A stretch of DNA of 64,000 nt from Fodinibacter sp963834965 (GTDB lineage Bacteria; Actinomycetota; Actinomycetes; Actinomycetales; Dermatophilaceae). The position numbers and the translations under genes are program-made. Numbering within the stretch: position 1 is the first letter of the stretch; every line of letters begins with the position of its first letter. This document shows, one piece after another, positions 18,198 through 26,215 of this stretch. The notes beneath the pieces are model-generated. The model was not told the DNA's origin. It ran no database searches and saw nothing but the letters and a program-made list of their open reading frames with translations. The DNA lies in the NCBI GenBank assembly GCA_963834965.1, contig CAWIEI010000015.1, forward strand, positions 33,799 through 97,798, given 5' to 3'.

Positions 18198-18317
18198 GCG
18201 CCCAACGGTAGCGGCGCCCTCAGACGGCCGGGAGGCAGCAGCCGGCACCGGGTGGCGTACGGCCAGTCCCCTGTTCGGTGGACCCGCCCGGGCGGGTTTC
18301 GTTCCTAGACTTCCCAG

Positions 18318-18539
18318 ATGAACCGCAGACACCTCAGCTTCATCGCCCTCGCGATCACCATGCTCTACGGCGCCAGCTTCGCCCTCTTCGACGAGGCGCC
18401 GAAGGGCTACGCGGCGATCGGCGGGGTCGTCGTGGCGCTGACCTGGATCGCGGTGGGGGTCTTCGGGCGCGACATCGGCCGGCGGGACACCCCGGGGCCG
18501 CAGGACGCCCCGGAACCCCAGGACACCCCGCAGCCGTAG
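18318..18539 (+). CDS. Small two-helix membrane protein
   Basis: This 73-residue protein has two hydrophobic stretches (about 7-24 and 32-49: LSFIALAITMLYGASFALF and IGGVVVALTWIAVGVFG). A polar tail rich in Pro/Asp/Gln follows, with the near-repeats TPGPQDAPEPQDTPQ. I recognise no family. A TAGACT -10 box six bases before the ATG indicates a leaderless transcript. The similar start region of the next gene suggests both have their own promoters. Confidence 0.75.
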   Translation: MNRRHLSFIALAITMLYGASFALFDEAPKGYAAIGGVVVALTWIAVGVFGRDIGRRDTPGPQDAPEPQDTPQP

Positions 18540-18590
18540 GGGGCCCCGAACCCCGGCGGGCTGGCCGGCCCGATCACTAGGCTGGCGGCC

Positions 18591-19751
18591 ATGGAGCTCG
18601 ACCGCAGGACGCTGTCCGTGGCGGCCTCCTGGCTGGGGGTGGCGCTGTGGGCCGCGTGGTGGGCGGGGCACATGTGGCCCGACTCCGGGCTGTCCTGGCA
18701 CTACACCGTGGACGGCGCGCGGCTCCTCGTGCACGGTTCGGGGCTCAACCTCTTCGCCGACGTGCCCTGGCTGCAGACCGGCCCGCTCTCGCTCCTCCTC
18801 GCGGCCGCGCTCAGTCCCCTTCCGGCTGACCTGGCCCGGGGCATCGCCCTCGTCGCGATGGCAGCGGCCGGCCCGCTGCTCGTCGCCGCGCTCGGGCCCC
18901 TGGTGGCCCCGGAGGCTCGCCGCCGCCGGGTTGTCCTCGCCGCCATCGTGCTGACGCCGGCCTGGACCGTGCTCGCGGTCCGCTACGGGCACCCCGACGA
19001 CGTCCTCGCCCTCGTCTTCGCCGTGGTGGCGCTGCGCGCGGTCTGCGCCGGGCGAGCCGTCGTGGCCGGCATCGCGCTGGCCCTGGCGGTCGCGGCCAAG
19101 CCCTGGGCGATCGGGTTCCTCCCGCTGGCCCTCGGGTTGCCGTGGGCCGGCCTGCGCGTGGCGGCATCCGTTGCTGCCGTGGGGATCGCCCTGGCCTGGG
19201 CACCCTTCGTGCTCGCGAACCGGGGCACCCTCACCGCACTGCACCCACCCGTCGGCCTGGCGCCCGCCTCGGGGCTGCACGCCCTCGGCGCCCGCGGTGT
19301 GATGGTGCCGGCGTGGGGCCGAACGGCGCAGCTCGTGCTGGCCCCTCTCGCGTCGACGGTCACCGTCCTGACCCGGGGCCTGCCCGGGGTGCTGCTCGTC
19401 GCGGTGGCGGTACGGCTCGCCCTGGACCCCAAGAACAACGCGTACTACATCGGCAGTGCCGCACTCGCCGCCGTCGTCTTCGACCTGCTCGGCACCCGGT
19501 GGACCGTCCCCTGGACCACCCTGGTCACCGTCATCCTCTTCTGGCAGCCGTTCGTCACCGGATTCACCGACATCCCGCACGCGGTGCAGACCACCACGGG
19601 CCTGACCCAGTGGTGGTTCTCGCACCAGGAGGTGGTCGGCGCCGTCCACGTGGCCTGGTCCGTGGCCGTGGTGGCCCTGGTCTTCGTCATGCCCCGCCGT
19701 GAGGGGTTCGGCCGCTCCAGGGGACAAGGGTCCGAGATATCGGTGTCCTGA
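18591..19751 (+). CDS. Multi-pass membrane protein, DUF2029/GT-C mannosyltransferase-like
   Basis: The 386 residues form about ten hydrophobic segments. The block RYGHPDDVLALVFAVVAL (about 128-145) followed by LALAVAAKPWAIGFLPLAL (about 162-180) resembles the GHP-D...KPW motif pair that I associate with polyprenyl-phosphate-dependent GT-C glycosyltransferases. An acidic loop DSGLSWHYTVDGARLL (about 31-46) lies between helices 1 and 2, where GT-C enzymes carry catalytic acids. I infer a lipid-linked sugar transferase of unknown acceptor. TAGGCT lies seven bases before the ATG (leaderless start). The last codons run into the ATATCGG repeat. Confidence 0.7.
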   Translation: MELDRRTLSVAASWLGVALWAAWWAGHMWPDSGLSWHYTVDGARLLVHGSGLNLFADVPWLQTGPLSLLLAAALSPLPADLARGIALVAMAAAGPLLVAALGPLVAPEARRRRVVLAAIVLTPAWTVLAVRYGHPDDVLALVFAVVALRAVCAGRAVVAGIALALAVAAKPWAIGFLPLALGLPWAGLRVAASVAAVGIALAWAPFVLANRGTLTALHPPVGLAPASGLHALGARGVMVPAWGRTAQLVLAPLASTVTVLTRGLPGVLLVAVAVRLALDPKNNAYYIGSAALAAVVFDLLGTRWTVPWTTLVTVILFWQPFVTGFTDIPHAVQTTTGLTQWWFSHQEVVGAVHVAWSVAVVALVFVMPRREGFGRSRGQGSEISVS

Positions 19752-19756
19752 CCCCG
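19724..19756. repeat. Left copy of ATATCGG repeat flanking a decayed gene
   Basis: This segment aligns with 20541-20575 in the same orientation with two one-base gaps and about four mismatches. The shared core is ATATCGGTG and the shared end is TGACCCCG. It overlaps the last codons and stop of the membrane protein gene. The two copies bracket the broken DUF559-like gene. Confidence 0.6.
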
Positions 19757-19813
19757 ATTCCTCCCACCGCCATCCCGGCGAATCAGGCTGCGGCGACCCG
19801 TCGGGCTGCGCAT

Positions 19814-20477
19814 CCCGGCGCGCAGGGTCACCCGCCCGGTGCCAGCGGCTCGACGGTCGCGCGTGCGGTCCTTCGCCACGAACTCCCCCTCGTGTCCGAG
19901 CCGGCCGTCGACCTCGAGCACGACGAGCCACGTCTCGTACTCGAAGTCACGCCGCCGGATGCCGTCCCTCACCTGCAGGGCCGCTCGCGGCAGCCCGTGC
20001 GGCTCCTCCACCTTGCGGACGTACGACACCTCCATCAGGCTCTCGGCGCCCTCCGCGACTATTCCGAGCGCCACCGTCAGGATGTGCCGGTGGCGGTGTC
20101 GCGCCCGGCCGTCGAGTGCTTCGGCGAGGGATGACGCCGTGGTCCGTCGCTTCTGCACCCACCGGGCGGCCGTCGCGACCGCCTCGCGCCACTCGACCCC
20201 TGGCACGTCTGCAAGATCGAGGACGGTCTGCTCGGCACGGGTGACCGGCAAACCCTTGCGTCGCGCCACCTCGAGGCCGACGTGCCTGCGGTACCTCGTG
20301 CCGGGAAGCCTGGTCACCCGGCGGGTCGCCGGAACCGCGACGGTGATGACGGCGGGAGCCGTGGTCGTGACCCCGTGGAGGTACTCGGCGCACCGGAGGC
20401 TCAGCGCACAGCCCCGCGCGCGCCTGCGCGGTCGAGCACACGCCGTGCTGCGATCGGATCAGGGCGTCGAGGTCCAT
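19814..20477 (-). pseudogene. DUF559/AbiEi-like protein remnant with internal deletion
   Basis: The start MDLDALIRSQHGVCSTAQA (20477) is the typical N-terminal winged-helix opening of actinobacterial AbiEi/DUF559-type proteins. After about 25 codons the family resemblance moves to the +1 frame: AEYLHGVTTTAPAVITVAVP, then TRAEQTVLDLADVPGVEWREA, and finally the nuclease-like LVVLEVDGRLGHEGEFVAKDR and VTLRAG. From the usual length of these proteins about 50-60 residues are missing at the junction, and the normal C-terminal 20-30 residues are absent. The gene is therefore dead. The ATATCGG repeats lie outside both ends. Confidence 0.75.
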
Positions 20478-20540
20478 GCACCCAGCGTGCCCGACCCGCG
20501 CCGGCGGGCTCGGGCGTCATCCACAGGGCTGCTCCGCGCC

Positions 20541-20575
20541 ACAAAGGGGTGCGACATATCGGTGCCATGACCCCG
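20541..20575. repeat. Right copy of ATATCGG repeat flanking a decayed gene
   Basis: This is the partner of 19724-19756. It reads ACAAAGGGGTGCGACATATC followed by GGTGCCATGACCCCG. The region 20478-20629 between the pseudogene and dusB otherwise holds nothing that I can name. Confidence 0.6.
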
Positions 20576-20629
20576 GGATGCCTCCGCGGTGATTGCTGCA
20601 GGCCCGGGGTCGAGGCACAGTCCTCGGGC

Positions 20630-21862
20630 TCAGCCGCCGGAGACGCTGAGCTCGGCCAGGGCGACCTGGGCGCGCTGGGCCTCGTCGAGCTCGCGCGACC
20701 GCAGCCAGTTCTCGGGCAGGGCCACCACCCGCGGCGACCCGGCCCGGCCACGCTGGCCCTCGGCCGCCTCGCCCGGCCAGGGTGCGTCGAGGTCGAGGGT
20801 GCCGATCAGGTCGTCGAGCGCCTGCAGGCTGTCGACCAGGGCCAGCCGGTGACGCACCGTCGAGCCGGCCGGGAAGCCCTTGAGGTACCAGGCGATGTGC
20901 TTGCGGATGTCGCGGCAGGCGCGACCCTCGTCGCCGTCGTAGAAGTCGACGAGGTATGCCGTGTGCCGGCGCAGCGTGGCCGTCACCTCGCGCAGCCCCG
21001 GCTGCACCCGCGCCGAGGACCCGGCGAACGCGGCGGCCAGGTCGGTGAACAGCCACGGCCGCCCGAGGCAGCCCCGCCCCACCACGACCCCGTCGCAGCC
21101 GGTCTGCCGCACCATCTCCAGGGCGTCCTCGGCCGACCAGATGTCGCCGTTGCCCAGCACCGGGATGGTCGTGACGGCCTCCTTGAGCCGGGCGATCGCC
21201 GACCAGTCGGCCTGCCCGGAGTACGCCTGGGCCGCGGTGCGCCCGTGCAGCGCGACGGCCGCCACGCCCTCGCCCTCGGCGATCCGCCCGGCATCCAGGT
21301 AGGTGACGTGCTCGGCGTCGATGCCGACCCGCATCTTCACGGTGACCGGCACGTCGTACGGCGACGCCTCACGCACCACGGCCGCGACGATGCCGCGGAA
21401 CAGGTCGGTCTTCCACGGCAGGGCCGCCCCACCGCCCTTGCGGGTGACCTTGGGCACCGGGCAGCCGAAGTTGAGGTCGATGTGGTCGGCGCGGTCCTCG
21501 GTGACCAGGATGCGGGCGGCCTGCCCCGCGGTGACCGGGTCGACGGAGTACAGCTGCACCGAGCGGGGGTTCTCGCCGGGGTCGTGCGAGATGAGCCGCA
21601 TCGTCTCCGGCGTGCGCTCGACGAGGGCCCGGGTGGTGACCATCTCGGACACGTAGAGGCTCGTCGCCCCGGACGCGTCGCCGGCCGCCAGCCCGACGCT
21701 GCCGTACTCGCGGCACAGCCGCCGGAACGCGCGGTTCGTGATGCCGGCCATCGGGGCCAGCACCACGGGTGACTCGACGACGTGCCGCCCGAGGTGCAGG
21801 GGCGGCAGCACCGGGCGGGGAGCCGGCGTCGAGGTGGGGACGGTGGCGGTGAGGGCGGACAT
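20630..21862 (-). CDS. dusB: tRNA-dihydrouridine synthase B
   Basis: DusB reduces uridine to dihydrouridine in the tRNA D-loop using FMN and NADPH. The 410 residues include VVLAPMAGITNRAFRRL (about 32-48), DHIDLNFGCPVPKVTRKGGG with the catalytic Cys (about 126-145), VTVKMRVG, ALHGRTAAQAYSG, VLGNGDIWSAEDAL and VVVGRGCLGRPWLF. This is the full FMN-barrel motif set. The start is ATG 21862; the frame stays open upstream but that part is antisense to the next gene. The start is separated by 33 bases from the divergent MBL gene. Confidence 0.96.
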   Translation of the reverse strand: MSALTATVPTSTPAPRPVLPPLHLGRHVVESPVVLAPMAGITNRAFRRLCREYGSVGLAAGDASGATSLYVSEMVTTRALVERTPETMRLISHDPGENPRSVQLYSVDPVTAGQAARILVTEDRADHIDLNFGCPVPKVTRKGGGAALPWKTDLFRGIVAAVVREASPYDVPVTVKMRVGIDAEHVTYLDAGRIAEGEGVAAVALHGRTAAQAYSGQADWSAIARLKEAVTTIPVLGNGDIWSAEDALEMVRQTGCDGVVVGRGCLGRPWLFTDLAAAFAGSSARVQPGLREVTATLRRHTAYLVDFYDGDEGRACRDIRKHIAWYLKGFPAGSTVRHRLALVDSLQALDDLIGTLDLDAPWPGEAAEGQRGRAGSPRVVALPENWLRSRELDEAQRAQVALAELSVSGG

Positions 21863-21895
21863 GGTGCCCCATTCTCCCCCGACTAGGGTGGTGCC

Positions 21896-22708
21896 GTGGC
21901 ATCGCAGCCGTCCGAAGGCCCCTGGGGCACCGACGGCGTGCGCGCCACCTGGGTCGGCCACTCGACGGTGCTGCTCGAGCTCGGCGGGCTGCGCGTCCTC
22001 ACCGACCCGCTCCTGCGCCGCCGCCTCGGCCCGCTGCGCCGGCGCCGCGACCTGCCGGTGCAGCAGCACGTCGAGGACGTCGACGTCGTGCTCCTCAGCC
22101 ACCTGCACCACGACCACGCCGACCTGCCCTCGCTGCGCCGCCTGGGCCACGTACCGGTCGTCACCGACTCCACCAACCTCCCGTGGCTCGACAAGCACCG
22201 GCTCGAGCCCGGCGAGGCCTTCGCCGACGGCTGGCACCCCGTCGGGCCTGGCGTCGACGTGATGCTGGTGCGCGCCGACCACGAGGCCCGGCCGATGCCG
22301 CACCGCCCCAACGGCGCCACCGGGATGCTGCTGCGCGGGGGCGGCGTCGTCGTCTGGTTCGCCGGCGACACCTCGCTGCACCCTGACATGGCCCGGCTGC
22401 CCGAGCTGGCCGGCGCCAGCGTCGACCTCGCCCTCCTGCCGGTGGGCGGCTGGGGCCCGCGCCTGTCCCCCGGCCACATGGGGCCTACCGAGGCCGCCGA
22501 CGCCACCGCGCGCTCCGGCGCCCGGCACGTCATCCCCATCCACTACGGCACGCTGCACCCGTCGGGCTGGCCCACGTCGAAGCTGGAATGGACGACCGAC
22601 CCCGGTCGCCAGTTCGTCGACGTGCTCCCCGAGTGGAGCGACGCCACCGCACACGTGCCGCCGGTCGGTGGCGCGGTCATGATCCCGCCGGAGCACGCGC
22701 TGCGCTGA
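21896..22708 (+). CDS. MBL-fold metal-dependent hydrolase (UlaG/NAPE-PLD-like)
   Basis: The 270-residue protein has the beta-lactamase-fold order: TWVGHSTVLLELGGLRVLTDP (about 17-37), VVLLSHLHHDHADL (about 63-76, metal ligands H68, H70, D72 and H73), GVVVWFAGDTSLHPDM (about 155-170) and IPIHYGTLHP at the end. The GHST...TDP opening places it with UlaG-like and NAPE-PLD-like hydrolases that cleave phosphoester or lactone bonds; the substrate cannot be told. The GTG start follows TAGGGT by six bases (leaderless). Its 3' end overlaps the convergent alpha/beta hydrolase gene by 32 bases. Confidence 0.9.
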   Translation: MASQPSEGPWGTDGVRATWVGHSTVLLELGGLRVLTDPLLRRRLGPLRRRRDLPVQQHVEDVDVVLLSHLHHDHADLPSLRRLGHVPVVTDSTNLPWLDKHRLEPGEAFADGWHPVGPGVDVMLVRADHEARPMPHRPNGATGMLLRGGGVVVWFAGDTSLHPDMARLPELAGASVDLALLPVGGWGPRLSPGHMGPTEAADATARSGARHVIPIHYGTLHPSGWPTSKLEWTTDPGRQFVDVLPEWSDATAHVPPVGGAVMIPPEHALR

Positions 22709-23426
22709 CCAGCTCCCACAGTGCTGCCGCCGTCTCGTTCGGGTGGGTCAGCGGGAACACGTGCAGCGCGCGGGGCACCGTGACGACGTGCACCCAGCGG
22801 GCCGACCGGGCGGCGCGCGCGAACCGCCGCGCGTCGACCCGCAGCTGGTCGAGCTGGCCGTTCACGAGCAGCACCGGTGCGGTCACCTCGGCGAGCATCT
22901 CGGGCCGGCACAGGCCCATGACGCCCGCCCACGCCGCGGGGATGCCGTCGAATCCGTAGCCCGCCTCCTTGATCACCGCCGCGAGCTCGGGGGTCAGCAG
23001 CGAGTCGAACTCCCGGTCCATGGCGCGCGACATCCGGTCGACCCCCAGCCGCGACTCGACCCGGGCGATCGCCCGGTAGAGCGCCGCCCCCGGCCCCGCC
23101 GGCACCGCCGAAGCCCCCAGCAGCGCGAGCCCGGCCAGCCGGTGCGGGTGCTCCGCCGCCCACGCCATGGCGAGGTAGCCGCCCAGGCTGTGCCCGGCCA
23201 GCGCGACCGGCACCCCGGCATCCCCGCCCTCGACGGCCTCGGTGATGACCGCGAGCGCGCCATCCCAGGTGAACGGCTCGCCGCGCCGGGTGCCGTGCGC
23301 CGGCAGGTCGGGCAGCACCAGGTCGACGTCGGGCCCGAGCAGCGCGGCATACCGCGACCACTGCGCTCCGCTCAGCTGGGAGCCGTGGAGCAGGACGAGT
23401 CGCACGGGGGACGCCACGCCCGACAT
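22677..23426 (-). CDS. Alpha/beta hydrolase
   Basis: The 249 residues show the alpha/beta-hydrolase plan: VRLVLLHGSQLSGAQW with the oxyanion HG (about 8-23), the nucleophile elbow ALAGHSLGGYLAMAW (Ser about 76), VLLVNGQLDQLRVD with the acid, and ALHVFPLTHPNET with the histidine. The substrate is unknown; members range from esterases to lactonases. The start is ATG 23426. It is divergent from the sulfurtransferase (about 40 bases apart) and overlaps the MBL gene tail to tail. Confidence 0.9.
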   Translation of the reverse strand: MSGVASPVRLVLLHGSQLSGAQWSRYAALLGPDVDLVLPDLPAHGTRRGEPFTWDGALAVITEAVEGGDAGVPVALAGHSLGGYLAMAWAAEHPHRLAGLALLGASAVPAGPGAALYRAIARVESRLGVDRMSRAMDREFDSLLTPELAAVIKEAGYGFDGIPAAWAGVMGLCRPEMLAEVTAPVLLVNGQLDQLRVDARRFARAARSARWVHVVTVPRALHVFPLTHPNETAAALWELVSAARAPAGS

Positions 23427-23467
23427 CCTCCCGCAGGGCCTGCCGGCCCCGGTGGTTGGATGGGCCG

Positions 23468-24301
23468 ATGAGCGCCCTGGCCAACCCCGCAGAGCTCGCC
23501 ACCCTTCTGTCGCACGGCGAGGTGCGGGTGCTCGACGTGCAGTACAACCTGCGTGGCACGCCGGGCGCCGAGCTGTATGCCGCGGCGCACCTGCCCGGGG
23601 CGCCGCACCTCGACCTCGACGCAGCACTGGCCGGGGCGCCCGGGGTGCGCGGCCGGCATCCGCTGCCCGACCCGGCCGTGCTGCAGGAGGCGCTGCGGGC
23701 GTGCGGCATCGGCGACGACGACGAGGTGGTGGTCTACGACCAGGCCACGTCCTTGGCGTCGGGGCGGGCCTGGTGGGTGCTGCGCTGGGCGGGGCACCCG
23801 CAGGTGCGCGTGCTCGACGGAGGCCTGGCCGCCTGGCTACGGGCCGGGATGCCGGTCACCGACGAGGTGCCCAACCCGGCTCGCGGCGACCTCACCGTGC
23901 GGCCGGGCTCGGTGCCGGTGCTCGACGCCGGTGCGGCGGTGGACATGGCACGGCACGGCGTGCTGCTCGACGCGCGGGCGCCCGAACGCTTCCGCGGCGA
24001 GGTCGAGCCGATCGACCGGGTCGCGGGTCACGTGCCGGGCTCGGTGAACCTGCCGATGGCCGACCTGCTCACCGACGACGGCCGCTTCCGACCCGCGGAC
24101 GAGGTGCGCCGCCGGGCCGCGGCGGTCGGGGTCCACCGCGACACCCCGGTCGGCACGACGTGCGGTTCAGGGGTCACCGCGGCCCAGCTCTCCCTGGCCC
24201 TGCACACCGCCGGCATCGACGCCATCCCGTACGTCGGGTCGTGGAGCGAGTGGATCGAGGACCCCACGCGGCCCGTCGCGACCGGGGGTCAGAGCGTGTA
24301 G
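23468..24301 (+). CDS. Thiosulfate sulfurtransferase (two-domain rhodanese)
   Basis: Rhodaneses move sulfane sulfur through a cysteine persulfide. The 277-residue protein has two rhodanese domains. The N-terminal inactive one runs from LSHGEVRVLDVQYNLRG. The C-terminal active one carries LLDARAPERFRGEVEPIDRV (about 160-180) and the loop GTTCGSGVTAAQLSLAL, whose Cys is the catalytic residue. CGSGVTA is the usual sulfurtransferase loop. ATG 23468 is preceded by TTGGAT at six bases, suggesting a leaderless message. The gene ends 13 bases inside the convergent anti-sigma-like gene. Confidence 0.93.
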   Translation: MSALANPAELATLLSHGEVRVLDVQYNLRGTPGAELYAAAHLPGAPHLDLDAALAGAPGVRGRHPLPDPAVLQEALRACGIGDDDEVVVYDQATSLASGRAWWVLRWAGHPQVRVLDGGLAAWLRAGMPVTDEVPNPARGDLTVRPGSVPVLDAGAAVDMARHGVLLDARAPERFRGEVEPIDRVAGHVPGSVNLPMADLLTDDGRFRPADEVRRRAAAVGVHRDTPVGTTCGSGVTAAQLSLALHTAGIDAIPYVGSWSEWIEDPTRPVATGGQSV

Positions 24302-25548
24302 GTGCCCGAGAACTCCCCCGGCCCCGACGCGGCCCGGTCGACGTCGGCGACCTGGTAGAGCAGGCCCTCGTTGACGTCCCATGCGAGCACCCGACGCACC
24401 ATGCCTTGGAAACCTGCTCTCTCGGAACGGGACTCGAACAACACGACATCCTGCGGACCCCACCCCAGCGCGCGGTACGACGCCTTGGGCACCAGCGGGC
24501 CGATGGTCGCCGCGAGCACCCGAGGGGTCGGGGGCAGGTCGGAGTGCACCGCGACCAGGCCCTGCGACCGGTCGAGCGCGCGCTGGTAGGCCCCGGGCAG
24601 GAACGCGCCACCGGCCACCCAGCCCTCGGTGTTGGACACCGATGCCGTGTTCGGCACGACGGGCGGCCCGAGCAGGGACTTGGTGCCGGTGAGCAGGCCC
24701 GAGCCGGAGAAGGTGCGCAGTAGTGCGCCCCCTGAGCCTCCGCCGCCCTGCGCGAGGTCGGCCCAGTCGGGGTTGACCGGGCGCGCGGCCCGGGTGACCG
24801 CACCGGTCTCGGGGACGACGAGCCACCCGTCGTCGCGCCCCCGCGCCACCACGGTGCTGCGGTCGCGCGCCCAGCCCGCCAGGGTGAGGGTGGGGTCGGG
24901 GACGTCGATGCTCGTCGCCGAGCCGTTCCGGGCGTCGAGCACCACGACGCGCCCCGGCTGCGGGAGGACGACCCGGTGCCGGTCGTCGGAGACCGACCGG
25001 GGGCCGAGCAGCGACTGGACTCCCTCCCAGAGGCTGATCCGCACCGTCGGCACCTCCACCTGGAAGGGCGCGCCCGGCGCGAAGAAGACCGGGTGGTAGC
25101 CACCCCCGGCGCTCACGACGAGGTAGACGGCCCGCAGCGGACCGGCGACGCCGGCCCCGGGCCCGAGCTCGGCCCGGATCGAGGGGTCGGCCGGCCCGAG
25201 GTGACGCGGGATCTGCAGCCGGACCGCGTTCGGGTAGCGCGGCAGCAGCGCCTCGTCGGGTGGGGACGGCGCGAGGAACACGGTGACGCCGTCGACCCGT
25301 GCCGTCGGCATCCGGCCGTCCGCCGCCACCGTCGCCGCGACGGTCGGAGACCGCACGCCGGGCGAGCCCTCGTCGCGCAGCACGAGACCCAGGGCACCCG
25401 CCACGGCCAGCCCACCGACGCCGAGCACGCTGCGGCGCACGACGGCCCGGTTGCGGCGCCGTGCCTCGTCCCACGCCGGTGCGGCGAGGTCGAGGTCGGG
25501 CACGTCGTCGCTGGCCAGCTCGAGCAGCTCGCGCAGGTCGGCCGTCAT
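24289..25548 (-). CDS. Membrane-anchored protein coupled to an ECF sigma factor
   Basis: The 419-residue protein starts with a cytoplasmic segment MTADLRELLELASDDVPDLD. One membrane helix follows (about 40-57: SVLGVGGLAVAGALGLVL). The rest is a large outer domain with beta-type repeats (for example HRVVLPQPGRVVVLDARNGS, TLTLAGWARDRSTVVARG), perhaps a propeller. The start overlaps the sigma factor stop (ATGA). The layout (short inner part, single helix, outer sensor) is that of anti-sigma or sigma-partner proteins, but no zinc-binding HXXXCXXC motif is seen. The sigma-partner role is inferred from context only. Confidence 0.75.
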   Translation of the reverse strand: MTADLRELLELASDDVPDLDLAAPAWDEARRRNRAVVRRSVLGVGGLAVAGALGLVLRDEGSPGVRSPTVAATVAADGRMPTARVDGVTVFLAPSPPDEALLPRYPNAVRLQIPRHLGPADPSIRAELGPGAGVAGPLRAVYLVVSAGGGYHPVFFAPGAPFQVEVPTVRISLWEGVQSLLGPRSVSDDRHRVVLPQPGRVVVLDARNGSATSIDVPDPTLTLAGWARDRSTVVARGRDDGWLVVPETGAVTRAARPVNPDWADLAQGGGGSGGALLRTFSGSGLLTGTKSLLGPPVVPNTASVSNTEGWVAGGAFLPGAYQRALDRSQGLVAVHSDLPPTPRVLAATIGPLVPKASYRALGWGPQDVVLFESRSERAGFQGMVRRVLAWDVNEGLLYQVADVDRAASGPGEFSGTYTL

Positions 25549-26078
25549 CGCAGGCCACCGGTGCCGATGTCGGCCCGCGGCAGGGCGTCGCGCAACCGGC
25601 CCAACGCCTCGACGCCCTCGGCGTGCGCGGTCGCGACGCTGCAGCCGAGCACCTGGGCGATCTCGCCCTCGCCGCGCTCCTCGAACCAGCGCAGCACCAC
25701 GACCGCCCGTTGCCGGGGGGTGAGGGCGTCCAGCGCGCGCAGCACCTCGCGGCGCCGCTCGACCAGGTCGGCATCCCACGGCTCGTCGGGCTCGTCCCAC
25801 GCCGGGCCGGCCGGCAGCGCCTCGGGCGGCCGCCCGCGCCAGGAGGCGACCGCGTCGCGATACAGGAGCCGGCGCACGAACAGGTCCGGCTGCTCCTCGC
25901 GCACCCGTGACCACTGCCGGCCCAGCCCCACCAGGGCGCCGCGCACCACCTGCTCGGCGATCCGGAGGTCGCCGGTCACCAGGTAGGCGGCGCGCAGGAG
26001 GGTGTGCTGGCGAGCCTGTGCGTAGTCGATGAACTCGTCGTCGGGCCACGGCGCCTGCGGCTGGCGTTCGTCGTCCAT
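25545..26078 (-). CDS. SigE-family ECF RNA polymerase sigma factor
   Basis: The 177 residues carry region 2 (FIDYAQARQHTLLRAAYLVTG followed by AEQVVRGALVGLGRQW) and region 4 (LDALTPRQRAVVVLRWFEER and GCSVATAHAEGVEALGRLR, a helix-turn-helix). The pattern is the actinobacterial SigE-like ECF group. I start at ATG 26078 because GGAGG lies eight bases upstream; a GTG nine bases earlier would overlap that site. It is coupled to the downstream membrane protein. The promoter it controls is not evident here. Confidence 0.92.
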   Translation of the reverse strand: MDDERQPQAPWPDDEFIDYAQARQHTLLRAAYLVTGDLRIAEQVVRGALVGLGRQWSRVREEQPDLFVRRLLYRDAVASWRGRPPEALPAGPAWDEPDEPWDADLVERRREVLRALDALTPRQRAVVVLRWFEERGEGEIAQVLGCSVATAHAEGVEALGRLRDALPRADIGTGGLR

Positions 26079-26215
26079 CCGGCTCACCTCCTCGTGCCCG
26101 CTGACCTCACCCCCACTGTCTCAACGGGGGGCCACCGGGGGGAAGGTGGGGGCAGGTCACGATCCGGATGGCTGAAACGTCCGCCCCGGCGGCCGGCTTC
26201 TGTTTGGATCGGCGC

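Noticed and set aside
18198..19931. Long upstream extension of the YdeI-like frame
   Set aside because: It runs antisense through the multi-pass membrane protein gene; family similarity begins only at ATG 18197.
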